Source of the DNA: a virus
Length of the DNA stretch: 22,925 nt
Virus record (IMG/VR): IMGVR_UViG_3300020437_000803
Span: 1 to 22,925 of that record
Direction: 5' to 3' (one strand)
Shown here: positions 14,667 through 22,565 of the stretch, one piece after another
Layout: each line of letters begins with the position of its first letter
Position numbering within the stretch: the stretch's first letter is position 1
Program-made: the position numbers and the translations under genes
Notes under the pieces: generated by a model
What the model was told of the DNA's origin: nothing
Databases searched by the model: none
Seen by the model: only the letters and a program-made list of their open reading frames with translations

Positions 14667-15317
14667 TTAAAGTTTTGAGATGAATTCATCAAAAAGACTT
14701 AACTTATACTCTTCTAATAACTTTTGATCAACTAATGTGTTGATTTTTTTCTTTGTATTTTCTGCGAGTCTTTCGCGAAGAATACCTCCTTCCCAGACCC
14801 ATTCTTTTCCTTCCATAATACCTTCAACAAAAGCATCAGGAGCAGAAGGATCTGCTACAATATCTGCAGCAGTTGCCAACATAAAATCTTCACCAACTTC
14901 AGAATATCCTTCTTTGGTTGGTTTTAATGAACCTATACCACGAGAAGAAACACCAAGAGTTACACCCTCTTTAAGTAAAGATTCTGCAATTTTTCCCATT
15001 GGTGTGGAAAGAATTTGTGCTTTTCCGATAAAATTGTTACCTTCTTGACGAAGACCTACAATTTTATGTGAAACACGATCGAGATTGATTGATGGGCCAT
15101 CAGGATGTCCCAGTTCTCCCAGAGCACGGCCTTTATTGATATACGAATCTGTATATCTGCCAACTTCGCGTTCCATTACAGATCTGCGATATACTCTTCC
15201 ATTTCGGTTCTTAGTTTCAGTTTGTAAAAATGGACCCTGAATGAACAGAGTTTTTTTACCATTTACTGACTCGGTAAGAACTTCAATGTTCTCGATTTCT
15301 TCTCGGATAAGTTTCAT
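14667..15317 (-). CDS. 21: Prohead core protease gp21
   Basis: The serine protease that cleaves gp23, gp22 and other prohead proteins. The length is 216 residues (T4: 212). The herpesvirus-like protease fold is shown by GPFLQTETKNRNGRVYRRSV near residue 28, the catalytic His71 in ELGHPDGP, and the Ser124/Ser125 pair in LGVSSRGIG. It starts four bases after the stop of the 87-aa gene and lacks a strong Shine-Dalgarno, so translation may be coupled. Confidence 0.95.
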   Translation of the reverse strand: MKLIREEIENIEVLTESVNGKKTLFIQGPFLQTETKNRNGRVYRRSVMEREVGRYTDSYINKGRALGELGHPDGPSINLDRVSHKIVGLRQEGNNFIGKAQILSTPMGKIAESLLKEGVTLGVSSRGIGSLKPTKEGYSEVGEDFMLATAADIVADPSAPDAFVEGIMEGKEWVWEGGILRERLAENTKKKINTLVDQKLLEEYKLSLFDEFISKL

Positions 15318-15321
15318 GTGA

Positions 15322-15585
15322 TTAGTCTGTAAATCCTACTTGAGATCCTTTTAATGATCCTGAACAGAAAATAACCTGATAAGATTTCTTTTCTATCATT
15401 TCAACAGTCTTCGATAGAATCGTAACTGTAATTGGAGTCGCTCCAACTTCATCAGCTAAACTTAGGGTTGCTGCAGAAGTAGAAGAATTTACAACTCTAA
15501 CAACAGTTGCTCCATTCAGAGTTGTTGCTGCAGAAGCATCAGTTGGGAGTGAAATCTCGTCCCCAATAAGTAATGTTCTAGACAT
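15322..15585 (-). CDS. Beta-rich hypothetical 87-aa protein in the head module
   Basis: A small Ala/Ser/Thr/Val-rich protein with alternating polar and hydrophobic residues (ATVVRVVNSSTSAATLSLAD, then PITVTILSKTVEMIEK), as in a compact beta-sandwich. There is no signal peptide or membrane segment. It lies between the gp67-like gene and gp21 behind a late-promoter-like box, so it is probably a virion or prohead component, for example a small decoration protein. That is inference from position and composition. Confidence 0.75.
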   Translation of the reverse strand: MSRTLLIGDEISLPTDASAATTLNGATVVRVVNSSTSAATLSLADEVGATPITVTILSKTVEMIEKKSYQVIFCSGSLKGSQVGFTD

Positions 15586-15607
15586 ATTAAATATAGATTA
15601 ATATACT

Positions 15608-15616
15608 TTATTTATC
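15608..15616 (-). promoter_or_regulatory. Late-promoter-like box containing the gp67-like stop
   Basis: GATAAATAA on the minus strand. The TGA stop of the gp67-like gene is the start of TGATAAATA. It is 23 nt before the 87-aa gene ATG. Confidence 0.6.
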
Positions 15617-15794
15617 ACTCAGACTCTTCATCTGAAATTTGTTCCTCAGCATCAAATCCAAAAGCATTTTGTGCAGCAGTTGGTCTGAAAGCATCGACTT
15701 TTTCTGAACTCTTTGCAAAGAGTAAATCTTTGATTTTATCGCTGATTGATGATGGTGATTCATCATCAATAATCATATTTAGAAGGTCGTCCAT
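15615..15794 (-). CDS. 67: gp67-like prohead core protein, 59 aa
   Basis: A short gene with ATG at 15794 and TGA at 15615. The protein is very acidic (about 16 Asp/Glu of 59), beginning MDDLLNMIIDDESPSS, with a central basic-helical part (DKIKDLLFAKSSEKV) and an acidic tail. In T4 the small acidic prohead core protein gp67 lies at the same point between gp20 and gp21. Size, charge and position fit, but sequence similarity cannot be shown by eye. A late-promoter-like box lies 26 nt upstream. Confidence 0.72.
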   Translation of the reverse strand: MDDLLNMIIDDESPSSISDKIKDLLFAKSSEKVDAFRPTAAQNAFGFDAEEQISDEESE

Positions 15795-15819
15795 AGTTTA
15801 AATGTATTAAGTATATTGA

Positions 15820-15829
15820 CTATTTATAT
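15820..15829 (-). promoter_or_regulatory. Late-promoter-like box before the gp67-like gene
   Basis: ATATAAATAG on the minus strand, the best match in the window to the T4 TATAAATA box. Its last bases are the TAG stop of the 56-aa gene. It lies 26 nt before the gp67-like ATG. Confidence 0.7.
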
Positions 15830-15990
15830 TTTTGGTGATTAGGAACTTCACTAAAGTAAAGGGGATGAATATTTTTATATGGATATAGGTGTGGATGACT
15901 ATTTTGAATATTTAAACCACCAGAATGTGGATGTTTCCATTGATTTTCAATCATATACTTTATAATATATTTTTTTAAATCCGTATCCAT
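15820..15990 (-). CDS. Hypothetical 56-aa protein after the portal gene
   Basis: A short frame starting at ATG 15990, seven bases after the gp20 stop. An in-frame ATG at 16011 inside gp20 would add seven residues, but the spacing makes 15990 more likely. The protein opens with a helical MDTDLKKYIIKYMIENQWK, then a His/Pro/Asn-rich stretch (HPHSGGLNIQNSHPHLYPY). The His residues could bind a metal, but no known motif is formed. No clear Shine-Dalgarno is present. Position suggests a head-module gene of unknown function. Confidence 0.58.
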   Translation of the reverse strand: MDTDLKKYIIKYMIENQWKHPHSGGLNIQNSHPHLYPYKNIHPLYFSEVPNHQKYK

Positions 15991-15997
15991 TTTATTT

Positions 15998-17677
15998 CTA
16001 TATCTCCCCACCCTTGGGCATTTCTGGGGCCTTAGTAATCTCTCCTTGTGATTCTAAATCTGGTTCCGTCATTGGAGTACCAAGATCTCCTCCCGCTGCA
16101 TTTGGATCTTGAAATGGCATTCCAGTTGTAGGATCAATTGTTGCAGGATCAGGGATAACACCATCTTTAATTTCTTGTTTGATTAATTTGTCTTGTTCGA
16201 TAATTTCCTCATCAGTTTGACGAAGAATCTTACGTCTTACATAATCTTGAGAATAATATTTACCGACATATGGTTGCGCTGTTTCTACCAAACCAAGCCT
16301 TTCTTGCATTAACTCAGATTCTTTCAGTTCTGAGAAGTGATTATCATATAAGAAGTCATATTGAATATGCTCACTCATTATCTCCCAATCTTCTGGAGTG
16401 ACAATATTCTTCAGAATCAACTGAGTTCTCAACATATCATTAAACATATTTGAGAATCTCTTCCTCAAACGTGCGACAAACTTTGTGAATTTGAGTTCAT
16501 CTCTCAGGATCTCAGAAGATCTCCCCAAGTTAAATCCGCCTTCTCCATCCATTCTTGAGGGGGGGACATTAAGCGCACGGTAGAGTTTCTTTTTAAAATA
16601 TTCAATATCCGTGATTTCTCCCAGGTTTTGTCCGCCAGGCAGTGTGGTGATTTCGGTTCCTCTTCCGCCCTCACGCCTGGGAAGCCAGAAGTCTTCAAGC
16701 ATTGACATGAATTTTTTGTCATCTCTAATTTCTCCGGTAGATGCATCATATACTAATTTATTGCGATATCTCATCATAACATCGCGCAGATATTGCTCTG
16801 CTTTTACTTTAGGAAGATTGCCGACATCAATATAAAAAATACGACGTTCTGGAGCTCTTGATAATCTGTAAATCACAAGACTATCCTCAATCATTCTAAG
16901 TTGATTGAGAGCTTTGATTGACTTATGAAGATATGAAAGCGTTGTTCCTTTGTTTCTGTCTACCAGACCAGAAGTGCAATATGTGATAGCATCTTTTGCG
17001 ATCTTAATTCCACGAGTTGCATTGGTTTGCATTGGGTTTCCAGTGCCCGTGGATTTTGGATTATAGATGAAATATTCTTCCAATTCTGGGAAATCATAAT
17101 CCATTGGATTTTGATCTCTCAGATTCTTAGACATTACTCTGTCATATTCTGACTTTTCTTTCTTTTTCTGTTGACGAATGTATCTCATTTTCATTGCGTC
17201 AATATAACGCAACTCCTGAATACCCTCTTGTGGGTTTTTTAGATCGATAATTTTATGATAATACAAACGACCATCAATGTACCAGTTACGGTAAATTTCG
17301 TGTGACTTCTTATCAAAATCCAATAAGTCTAAAATATACTTAAACTCTTCTCTGATTTTTTTCTTAATTCCATCGCTAGCATTAAGATTTGAAAGTTCGA
17401 TCTCAATAGGACTATCGTTTGTATCTGAAACAATTGCTTCATTTACGATATCTTCAATTGCAGTATCACATTCTGGATGAAGAGCCATCTCTCGATATCT
17501 CTTAATCAAATCAAATTCAGTTTTGTATACTCCCTCAATATCGACATATGAACCAAAAAATCCACTACTCATATAGTGGTCAACCCCGTCCTCATTATTA
17601 GGAGGAACGGGGGAAACCGCAGAGGGACTTAGTTTATCGTCGCTATCATCAATTGAAAAACCAAATAGTTTCGCCAT
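15998..17677 (-). CDS. 20: Portal vertex protein gp20
   Basis: The dodecameric portal through which DNA enters the head and to which the tail neck attaches. The length is 559 residues (T4: 524). Typical segments are YREMALHPECDTAIEDIVNEAI near residue 65, VDRNKGTTLSYLHKSIKALNQLRMIEDSLVIYRLSRAPERRIFYIDVGNLP in the middle, and NVPPSRMDGEGGFNLGRSSEI. These match the markers used for cyanophage g20 surveys. The C-terminal about 60 residues are Pro/Gly-rich and acidic. A late-promoter-like box lies about 20 nt upstream. Confidence 0.97.
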   Translation of the reverse strand: MAKLFGFSIDDSDDKLSPSAVSPVPPNNEDGVDHYMSSGFFGSYVDIEGVYKTEFDLIKRYREMALHPECDTAIEDIVNEAIVSDTNDSPIEIELSNLNASDGIKKKIREEFKYILDLLDFDKKSHEIYRNWYIDGRLYYHKIIDLKNPQEGIQELRYIDAMKMRYIRQQKKKEKSEYDRVMSKNLRDQNPMDYDFPELEEYFIYNPKSTGTGNPMQTNATRGIKIAKDAITYCTSGLVDRNKGTTLSYLHKSIKALNQLRMIEDSLVIYRLSRAPERRIFYIDVGNLPKVKAEQYLRDVMMRYRNKLVYDASTGEIRDDKKFMSMLEDFWLPRREGGRGTEITTLPGGQNLGEITDIEYFKKKLYRALNVPPSRMDGEGGFNLGRSSEILRDELKFTKFVARLRKRFSNMFNDMLRTQLILKNIVTPEDWEIMSEHIQYDFLYDNHFSELKESELMQERLGLVETAQPYVGKYYSQDYVRRKILRQTDEEIIEQDKLIKQEIKDGVIPDPATIDPTTGMPFQDPNAAGGDLGTPMTEPDLESQGEITKAPEMPKGGEI

Positions 17678-17695
17678 TATTAATATTATTTTCTA

Positions 17696-17704
17696 CTATT
17701 TATC
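17696..17704 (-). promoter_or_regulatory. Late-promoter-like box containing the gp19 stop
   Basis: GATAAATAG on the minus strand, overlapping the TGA of gp19 (TGATAAATA) and 19 nt before the gp20 ATG. Confidence 0.6.
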
Positions 17705-18332
17705 ACTTAACGATAGTTTTGTTTTGATCCTTATTCGATCCAATTACAATATTTTGAACAGCAAACTCTACAGTAAACTCTTCAATGGTGTCTCCAGTGT
17801 CATATGAAAGTGCAATGTCACTAACTGAAACTGGCCAAATGTCAATGAATTTATAAGTTCTTAATGGACTTACGTCATCACCATTTGATCCTTTCGCATC
17901 ATTTTTCTTGCTTTCTGCCTTGGAACCATAACCTCTACCGAGTTGATAGACTTTTGCATCCACCATATACTCTGTTGGATTTGTTGCTCCACTGTTATTA
18001 TCCAGTTTTGCAATGTGATTATGCCAAGTTTCGAAAGCAGTTCTGATGTCGAAGTTTTCATCATTGATAACTGTGATTGACCAGTTATCAATAGTTCTGT
18101 CTCCAGCGACTTTAAAGATTCTTCCTCTAAATGGAACATCAATTGAACCTACATTTGATGCAGGAATATTTGATGCCTTGCATAAGAACTTGAATTCCTT
18201 TCTCAGTTCATTACCCCAAACACTTGCAATGCTGTCAGGGAAACTATCAATAGAAACTTCGAATAGATTGGGTCTTGCTCCTCCACCTGCAAGTGCAGAT
18301 TTAAATCCGGAAATTGTACGTAAAGTTGACAT
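17703..18332 (-). CDS. 19: Tail tube protein gp19
   Basis: The subunit of the inner tail tube, 209 residues (T4: 163, cyanophages about 205-210). Landmarks are PNLFEVSIDSFPDS at the start, FLCKASNIPASNVGSIDVPF, then GRIFKVAGDRTIDNWSITV and NDENFDIRTAFETWHNHI, and a C-terminal TFRFIDIWP-like strand (RTYKFIDIWPVSVSDIALSY). The Shine-Dalgarno GGAGG lies nine bases before ATG 18332. It follows gp18 by 34 nt and is likely co-transcribed with it. Confidence 0.95.
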   Translation of the reverse strand: MSTLRTISGFKSALAGGGARPNLFEVSIDSFPDSIASVWGNELRKEFKFLCKASNIPASNVGSIDVPFRGRIFKVAGDRTIDNWSITVINDENFDIRTAFETWHNHIAKLDNNSGATNPTEYMVDAKVYQLGRGYGSKAESKKNDAKGSNGDDVSPLRTYKFIDIWPVSVSDIALSYDTGDTIEEFTVEFAVQNIVIGSNKDQNKTIVK

Positions 18333-18366
18333 TTTTGAAATCCTCCGTTTTTTTAATTAATAATGA

Positions 18367-20577
18367 TCAAACTCTACCAGCTACTTCTTCAAAGCTGACT
18401 CCTGTTCGAGTCGCAACGAAGGTAAGAGTAACGTAGTTGATGGATTTTGCAGGTTTCAGGAAAATATCTGCCCTGAACTCATTGTTGTCAATTACATCTG
18501 GTGTGTTATTTGTCGTATCACAAATAACTAAGAAGCCGTACAGACCTCTCTTAGCCTCAACATCACGAAGATATGGCTCAACAATGTTGACAAAGTTTGC
18601 TCTCGTCAAATCATCGTTCAGTTCAAACAATTGAGCCTGAGCAGCTCTTTCAAGTGCTTGCTCAACTGTAAGGAAGAGACGACGAACGTTAATGCGGTCG
18701 AAAGCGGACTGATATCCTAGAGCAGTCTTATCACCAAACAGAATAGTTCCTAATCCAGGTGTAGTAATAAAGGAGTTAATTCTCTGTGGATAGAGACGGT
18801 CTCTCTGTGCTTTATTTGGGTTATACGCAAGTTTCACAGAATTGTTGATAACACCTCTCTGTTGACCAGCGGGTGAGAACCAAGGATATGCCTGTAAACT
18901 TGTTCTTACCATGAGTCCAGCAACATCCGGATTACATGGAATGTATCTGAACATATTATTGAATCTATCGTATGTATACTTATATCCACTATCAAATACT
19001 GCATACGATGAGGAGGCAAGAGGACTGAAGTAGTTGATCAGATTCTCAGTTTGAGTTTCTGGATTTGTGACATTTACAACATTTCCTCTGTGAGGACCAA
19101 TAACAGCAACGCAATCTTTTCTCGCTCCTGCCAGTGAAATCAGGTAATTTGCCTTTGCTTGTGAATCAGATTCGCTCATGCATCCTGGGCCCATAATGAT
19201 ATAATCTGTTTCAATCTCATCTCTGTTTGAGAACAGTGAGTATGATGTTATCATATCAGAAAGTTCTGCTTTCATTCCTCCAGAAGCAGAATAATCTACA
19301 CCACCACTTAAGGTATAAGTTGCATTACCGATTGCAGAGAATGTAACTCCTTGAGCACCCATTCCCCATAGACCATCACCTGTTGAAATTGGCTCAAAAC
19401 CACTAGAGTATGATGGATCAAATCCTGTCGCAACAGGTGTTGTTCCATGATAGGCATCTGCAGCTTGAGATGGGTTAGCACCAGCATAGATATTTTCTGA
19501 GAAATCTGCAAGGTACTGTTTATAGTAAATTTTCTGCGGAGAATTTACGCTTGAGATAGCATCCTTTGCTTTTGAAATACCAACATGTTTCTCAAGAATA
19601 TTTCCTTGAATTCCAGTTACCAGTCCCAAATCATCAACAACTGCTACGTGCATACCATCATTCTTTCCGTTTCTCTCTAAAACGAAATTACTTGATAATG
19701 GTTTCGGTGCAATAGTCTTCCAGTAAATCTTGGAGTTTGTAAGACCAAGCGTTTGTTGATCGTACCAATCCATAAGATCTGTTGGAACAGTTCCGGTGGA
19801 TCCAAGAGTTCCTGTATTAGAACCAGTTTCATCGACGAAGAAAACAGAATCTGTTGACTTGAATGACGAAGATCTATCTCCCTCAGCATAGTCGATCATG
19901 GTCTCTTCTCCAGAAGAAGAAACTCTAGATACTACCTTTATAGTAATGAGACTCTTATCAGCAACTGTATCTTCAATAACTTCTGTGATGATTCCTTTTA
20001 GATACCCATTAAATGTTGATACTGAACCAGCACCAGCAAGAGTAATGTTTGAGAGTGCTGCAGTAACTCCGTATCCAACCACCGCACCTGCAGTAGCAGC
20101 ATCACCCGAACCTATCTCTAAGATCTGATCGCCAAAATTATCGATAACACATACTTTCAGAGAATCTGCCCAAGTTCCTGGGTTCTTAGCAGCGTATGCA
20201 AATGAAGTATCATCGTAATGATTACTCTGATAATCATCGTAATTGTAAATTTTAAGATCACTAACAGATGAACTTCCAACACCAGCGTTTGCATTATTGA
20301 GTGAATCTCCAGCAGTTCTAACTACCTTCATTACACCACCATATGAAAGATATGATGATGCGCTCATCCAATACTCATACTGACCATCCTTTGAGCTAGG
20401 CTTACCAAAAACGTTGATTAAATCCGTCTCAGTAGCAATATTAATTGGTTCATCAACTGGACCTATAGAAAATGGTCCCGCAAAGGCACCAATATTATCC
20501 AGAACATTATCAGCTCTTCCTACTGTTAAATCAACCTCTCTAGTAAGTACACCGGGAGATAATTGAGGAGTTGCCAT
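18367..20577 (-). CDS. 18: Contractile tail sheath protein gp18
   Basis: The sheath subunit, 736 residues against 659 in T4, with the extra length in the variable outer domains (roughly 90-480). The N-terminus SPGVLTREVDLTVG and the DNIGAFAGPFSIGPVDEP segment are typical of sheath proteins. The conserved C-terminal domain includes RDRLYPQRINSFITTPG, LGYQSAFDRINVRRLFLTVE and FLKPAKSINYVTLTFVATRT. The Shine-Dalgarno GGAG lies before ATG 20577, with a late-promoter-like box at 20611-20620. Confidence 0.96.
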   Translation of the reverse strand: MATPQLSPGVLTREVDLTVGRADNVLDNIGAFAGPFSIGPVDEPINIATETDLINVFGKPSSKDGQYEYWMSASSYLSYGGVMKVVRTAGDSLNNANAGVGSSSVSDLKIYNYDDYQSNHYDDTSFAYAAKNPGTWADSLKVCVIDNFGDQILEIGSGDAATAGAVVGYGVTAALSNITLAGAGSVSTFNGYLKGIITEVIEDTVADKSLITIKVVSRVSSSGEETMIDYAEGDRSSSFKSTDSVFFVDETGSNTGTLGSTGTVPTDLMDWYDQQTLGLTNSKIYWKTIAPKPLSSNFVLERNGKNDGMHVAVVDDLGLVTGIQGNILEKHVGISKAKDAISSVNSPQKIYYKQYLADFSENIYAGANPSQAADAYHGTTPVATGFDPSYSSGFEPISTGDGLWGMGAQGVTFSAIGNATYTLSGGVDYSASGGMKAELSDMITSYSLFSNRDEIETDYIIMGPGCMSESDSQAKANYLISLAGARKDCVAVIGPHRGNVVNVTNPETQTENLINYFSPLASSSYAVFDSGYKYTYDRFNNMFRYIPCNPDVAGLMVRTSLQAYPWFSPAGQQRGVINNSVKLAYNPNKAQRDRLYPQRINSFITTPGLGTILFGDKTALGYQSAFDRINVRRLFLTVEQALERAAQAQLFELNDDLTRANFVNIVEPYLRDVEAKRGLYGFLVICDTTNNTPDVIDNNEFRADIFLKPAKSINYVTLTFVATRTGVSFEEVAGRV

Positions 20578-20610
20578 GTTTTTCTCCGTAAACTTCAGTT
20601 TAACTAAAAA

Positions 20611-20620
20611 TTATTTATGA
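20611..20620 (-). promoter_or_regulatory. Late-promoter-like box before gp18
   Basis: TCATAAATAA on the minus strand in the 78-nt spacer between the zinc-ribbon gene and gp18, 34 nt before the gp18 ATG. Confidence 0.6.
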
Positions 20621-20655
20621 AAACCTTGATTTTCAGAGGGGAAACTGGGAGTGAA

Positions 20656-20901
20656 CTACCAATCTGGATATATATCTAACTCTTTATCCACAAAATTATA
20701 TTCTTTTCTTCTTTTCATAATCCTTTTTTTGGTACACTCTTTACATTCGTATGAGTATGAAGACGCTACTGGACCTCTATTTTTTCTTGTCCTGTAGAAT
20801 CCATCCACTAAATTTTTTACCTCACCACATTTTTTACATCTCCTGTCTGTTAGTAGAAAATGTCCTAGTTTTATTTGACTATCGTCAAATCCTTCTATCA
20901 T
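20656..20901 (-). CDS. Small zinc-ribbon protein, 81 aa
   Basis: A protein with four cysteines in two CxxC pairs, C22/C25 (CKKC) and C53/C56 (CKEC), spaced as in a zinc ribbon. Between them is GFYRTRKNRG and after them a basic stretch KKRIMKRRKE. This resembles the zinc-binding front part of many phage HNH endonucleases, but no HNH catalytic segment follows. A DNA- or RNA-binding accessory role is more likely. I chose ATG 20901, which overlaps the gp17 stop by 4 nt (ATGA). An in-frame GTG 15 nt upstream would add five residues. It may be coupled to terminase translation. Confidence 0.8.
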   Translation of the reverse strand: MIEGFDDSQIKLGHFLLTDRRCKKCGEVKNLVDGFYRTRKNRGPVASSYSYECKECTKKRIMKRRKEYNFVDKELDIYPDW

Positions 20902-22544
20902 GACAGATAGTCCCACATATATGCTCGATCACCATATTCATCAGTAAACCATCTATCTCCATCTTTATCAACAAAACTTTCAGAATCTAATCCATCAGAT
21001 ACAAATCCAAAAGGAGCCATGTCCTGTTCTATCTGATTTTTTTGTTCTTCATATAATCTTTTCCGTACATCTTGATCTGTTAATTCCTTAAAGTATTCTT
21101 GTGCAACTAACCACGCATAAATCACTAAACACATCGCTAAATCATCATTACATCCATCTTCTGCTTCAAACGAATCTTTTCTTGACACAAAAGTAGTCAG
21201 TTCTGATATAATTTCATAGTCCTTAAATAAAACTTTATTTTCTTCTACCATTGTCTTCAGATTTAAAGATCCCACTTTTTTAACAGTTTTAGACATCTTG
21301 ACTCCTAGTTGAGTCTTTTTACCAGAAAATCCCTGACCAACAATTTGACCAGCACGACCTCTCATTGAACACATTAATAAGTTTTGATATTCTAAATCAT
21401 ATTGAATAATTGATGCTACCTGATCTCCAACGTCATTCACTTCACAAAGTACAAAAGCGTTATTATAACTTTTTGCCAGTTGATATATTATGTTAGGGAA
21501 CATCATTGGTTTAATATCATTATTCCTATACTTTGCGACCACTCTATGGGGAAACTCTGTAATGTCAATAACAACAAATGCCGAGTAGTCTTCTCCTACA
21601 CCCCTGGCGACATCAACTGTAATTACATAATCATGATTTTCTTGCGGTGCTTCGTATACATCCATACCGGCATTTGATGTTACTGGATTTTCATATACCA
21701 AACTTTTCAATTTGCTTGGAGCAATCAAGGTATCAATTGATCCTAAGAACTCACACTCAAACTCAACCTGGAACTGTTGTTTGGATGTGTTGGCAATAGT
21801 TTGTTCTTTCCACTTAGAATCTCTACCTGGAACTTCGCTCCAATGAACTTCTGTCGTTATATACTCATTTCTACTTCTTTCTGCATCATGCCACATGCGG
21901 TAGAAATGATTCATACCGTGTGGAGTAGAAACTATAATAACTTTTGTTTTTTGACCAGAAGTAATAGTAGGATAAACAGATGCAAAGAACGAGTCAGCAA
22001 CGTGATTTGGGACGAACGCGAATTCGTCGAGAAAGAGGATGTTAAATGACATACCTCGGACAGCACTTGCAGACGTAGAAGCTGCCAATATCTTACTGCC
22101 ATTTTCCAACTCCATCGACCCTTTGTTCCATGCAATAATACCCTGTTGCATCCACTTAGGCAAATTCTCATATGCAGTTTGTAATCTTCCAAGTAGTTCT
22201 CTTGCAGTCTGCGCCTTGTTTGCAAGAATACCAATATTTACACTAGCATTAAAAACTGCATAATGTAATAGATACGATACTACGGTAGTAGACTTACCAG
22301 TCTGTCGTGGCATCTTGCATATGTTAAATCTATTATTATGAAAATTGTTAATCAGTTTTTCTTGGAAGTCATATGGGTTAAATTGAGTTAGACCTTCATC
22401 AAGAGAAACAATTTTTACATAGTTTTTTGCAAAATATACAGGGTCACCAGCACATTTATAGAATTCTACAACTTGTTCTTTTGTAAATTCTTGTTGAGTA
22501 TTTGCTTTTTTTAATAGAGGATTACCAAGATATTGTTCACTCAT
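20898..22544 (-). CDS. 17: Terminase large subunit gp17
   Basis: The ATP-driven DNA packaging motor with a nuclease domain, 548 residues (T4: 610). The ATPase part shows PRQTGKST (79-86) as Walker A and ILFLDE (169-174) as Walker B with catalytic Glu174, then VSTPHG. The nuclease part has VDVARGVGEDYS with a metal-binding Asp, LCEVNDVGDQ, and CNDDLAM near the end, matching the acidic triad of the gp17 nuclease. The start at ATG 22544 is supported by GGAGGA (22552-22557). An in-frame TTG at 22559 overlaps that ribosome binding site and is unlikely. Confidence 0.96.
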   Translation of the reverse strand: MSEQYLGNPLLKKANTQQEFTKEQVVEFYKCAGDPVYFAKNYVKIVSLDEGLTQFNPYDFQEKLINNFHNNRFNICKMPRQTGKSTTVVSYLLHYAVFNASVNIGILANKAQTARELLGRLQTAYENLPKWMQQGIIAWNKGSMELENGSKILAASTSASAVRGMSFNILFLDEFAFVPNHVADSFFASVYPTITSGQKTKVIIVSTPHGMNHFYRMWHDAERSRNEYITTEVHWSEVPGRDSKWKEQTIANTSKQQFQVEFECEFLGSIDTLIAPSKLKSLVYENPVTSNAGMDVYEAPQENHDYVITVDVARGVGEDYSAFVVIDITEFPHRVVAKYRNNDIKPMMFPNIIYQLAKSYNNAFVLCEVNDVGDQVASIIQYDLEYQNLLMCSMRGRAGQIVGQGFSGKKTQLGVKMSKTVKKVGSLNLKTMVEENKVLFKDYEIISELTTFVSRKDSFEAEDGCNDDLAMCLVIYAWLVAQEYFKELTDQDVRKRLYEEQKNQIEQDMAPFGFVSDGLDSESFVDKDGDRWFTDEYGDRAYMWDYLS

Positions 22545-22551
22545 AAATTTT

Positions 22552-22557
22552 TCCTCC
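22552..22557 (-). promoter_or_regulatory. Shine-Dalgarno that fixes the gp17 start
   Basis: GGAGGA on the minus strand, seven bases before ATG 22544. It rules out the longer frame from TTG 22559, which would run through it. Confidence 0.8.
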
Positions 22558-22565
22558 AAAAATCA

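Noticed and set aside
22545-22559. Upstream TTG start for gp17
   Set aside because: The added five codons overlap the GGAGGA ribosome binding site of the downstream ATG.
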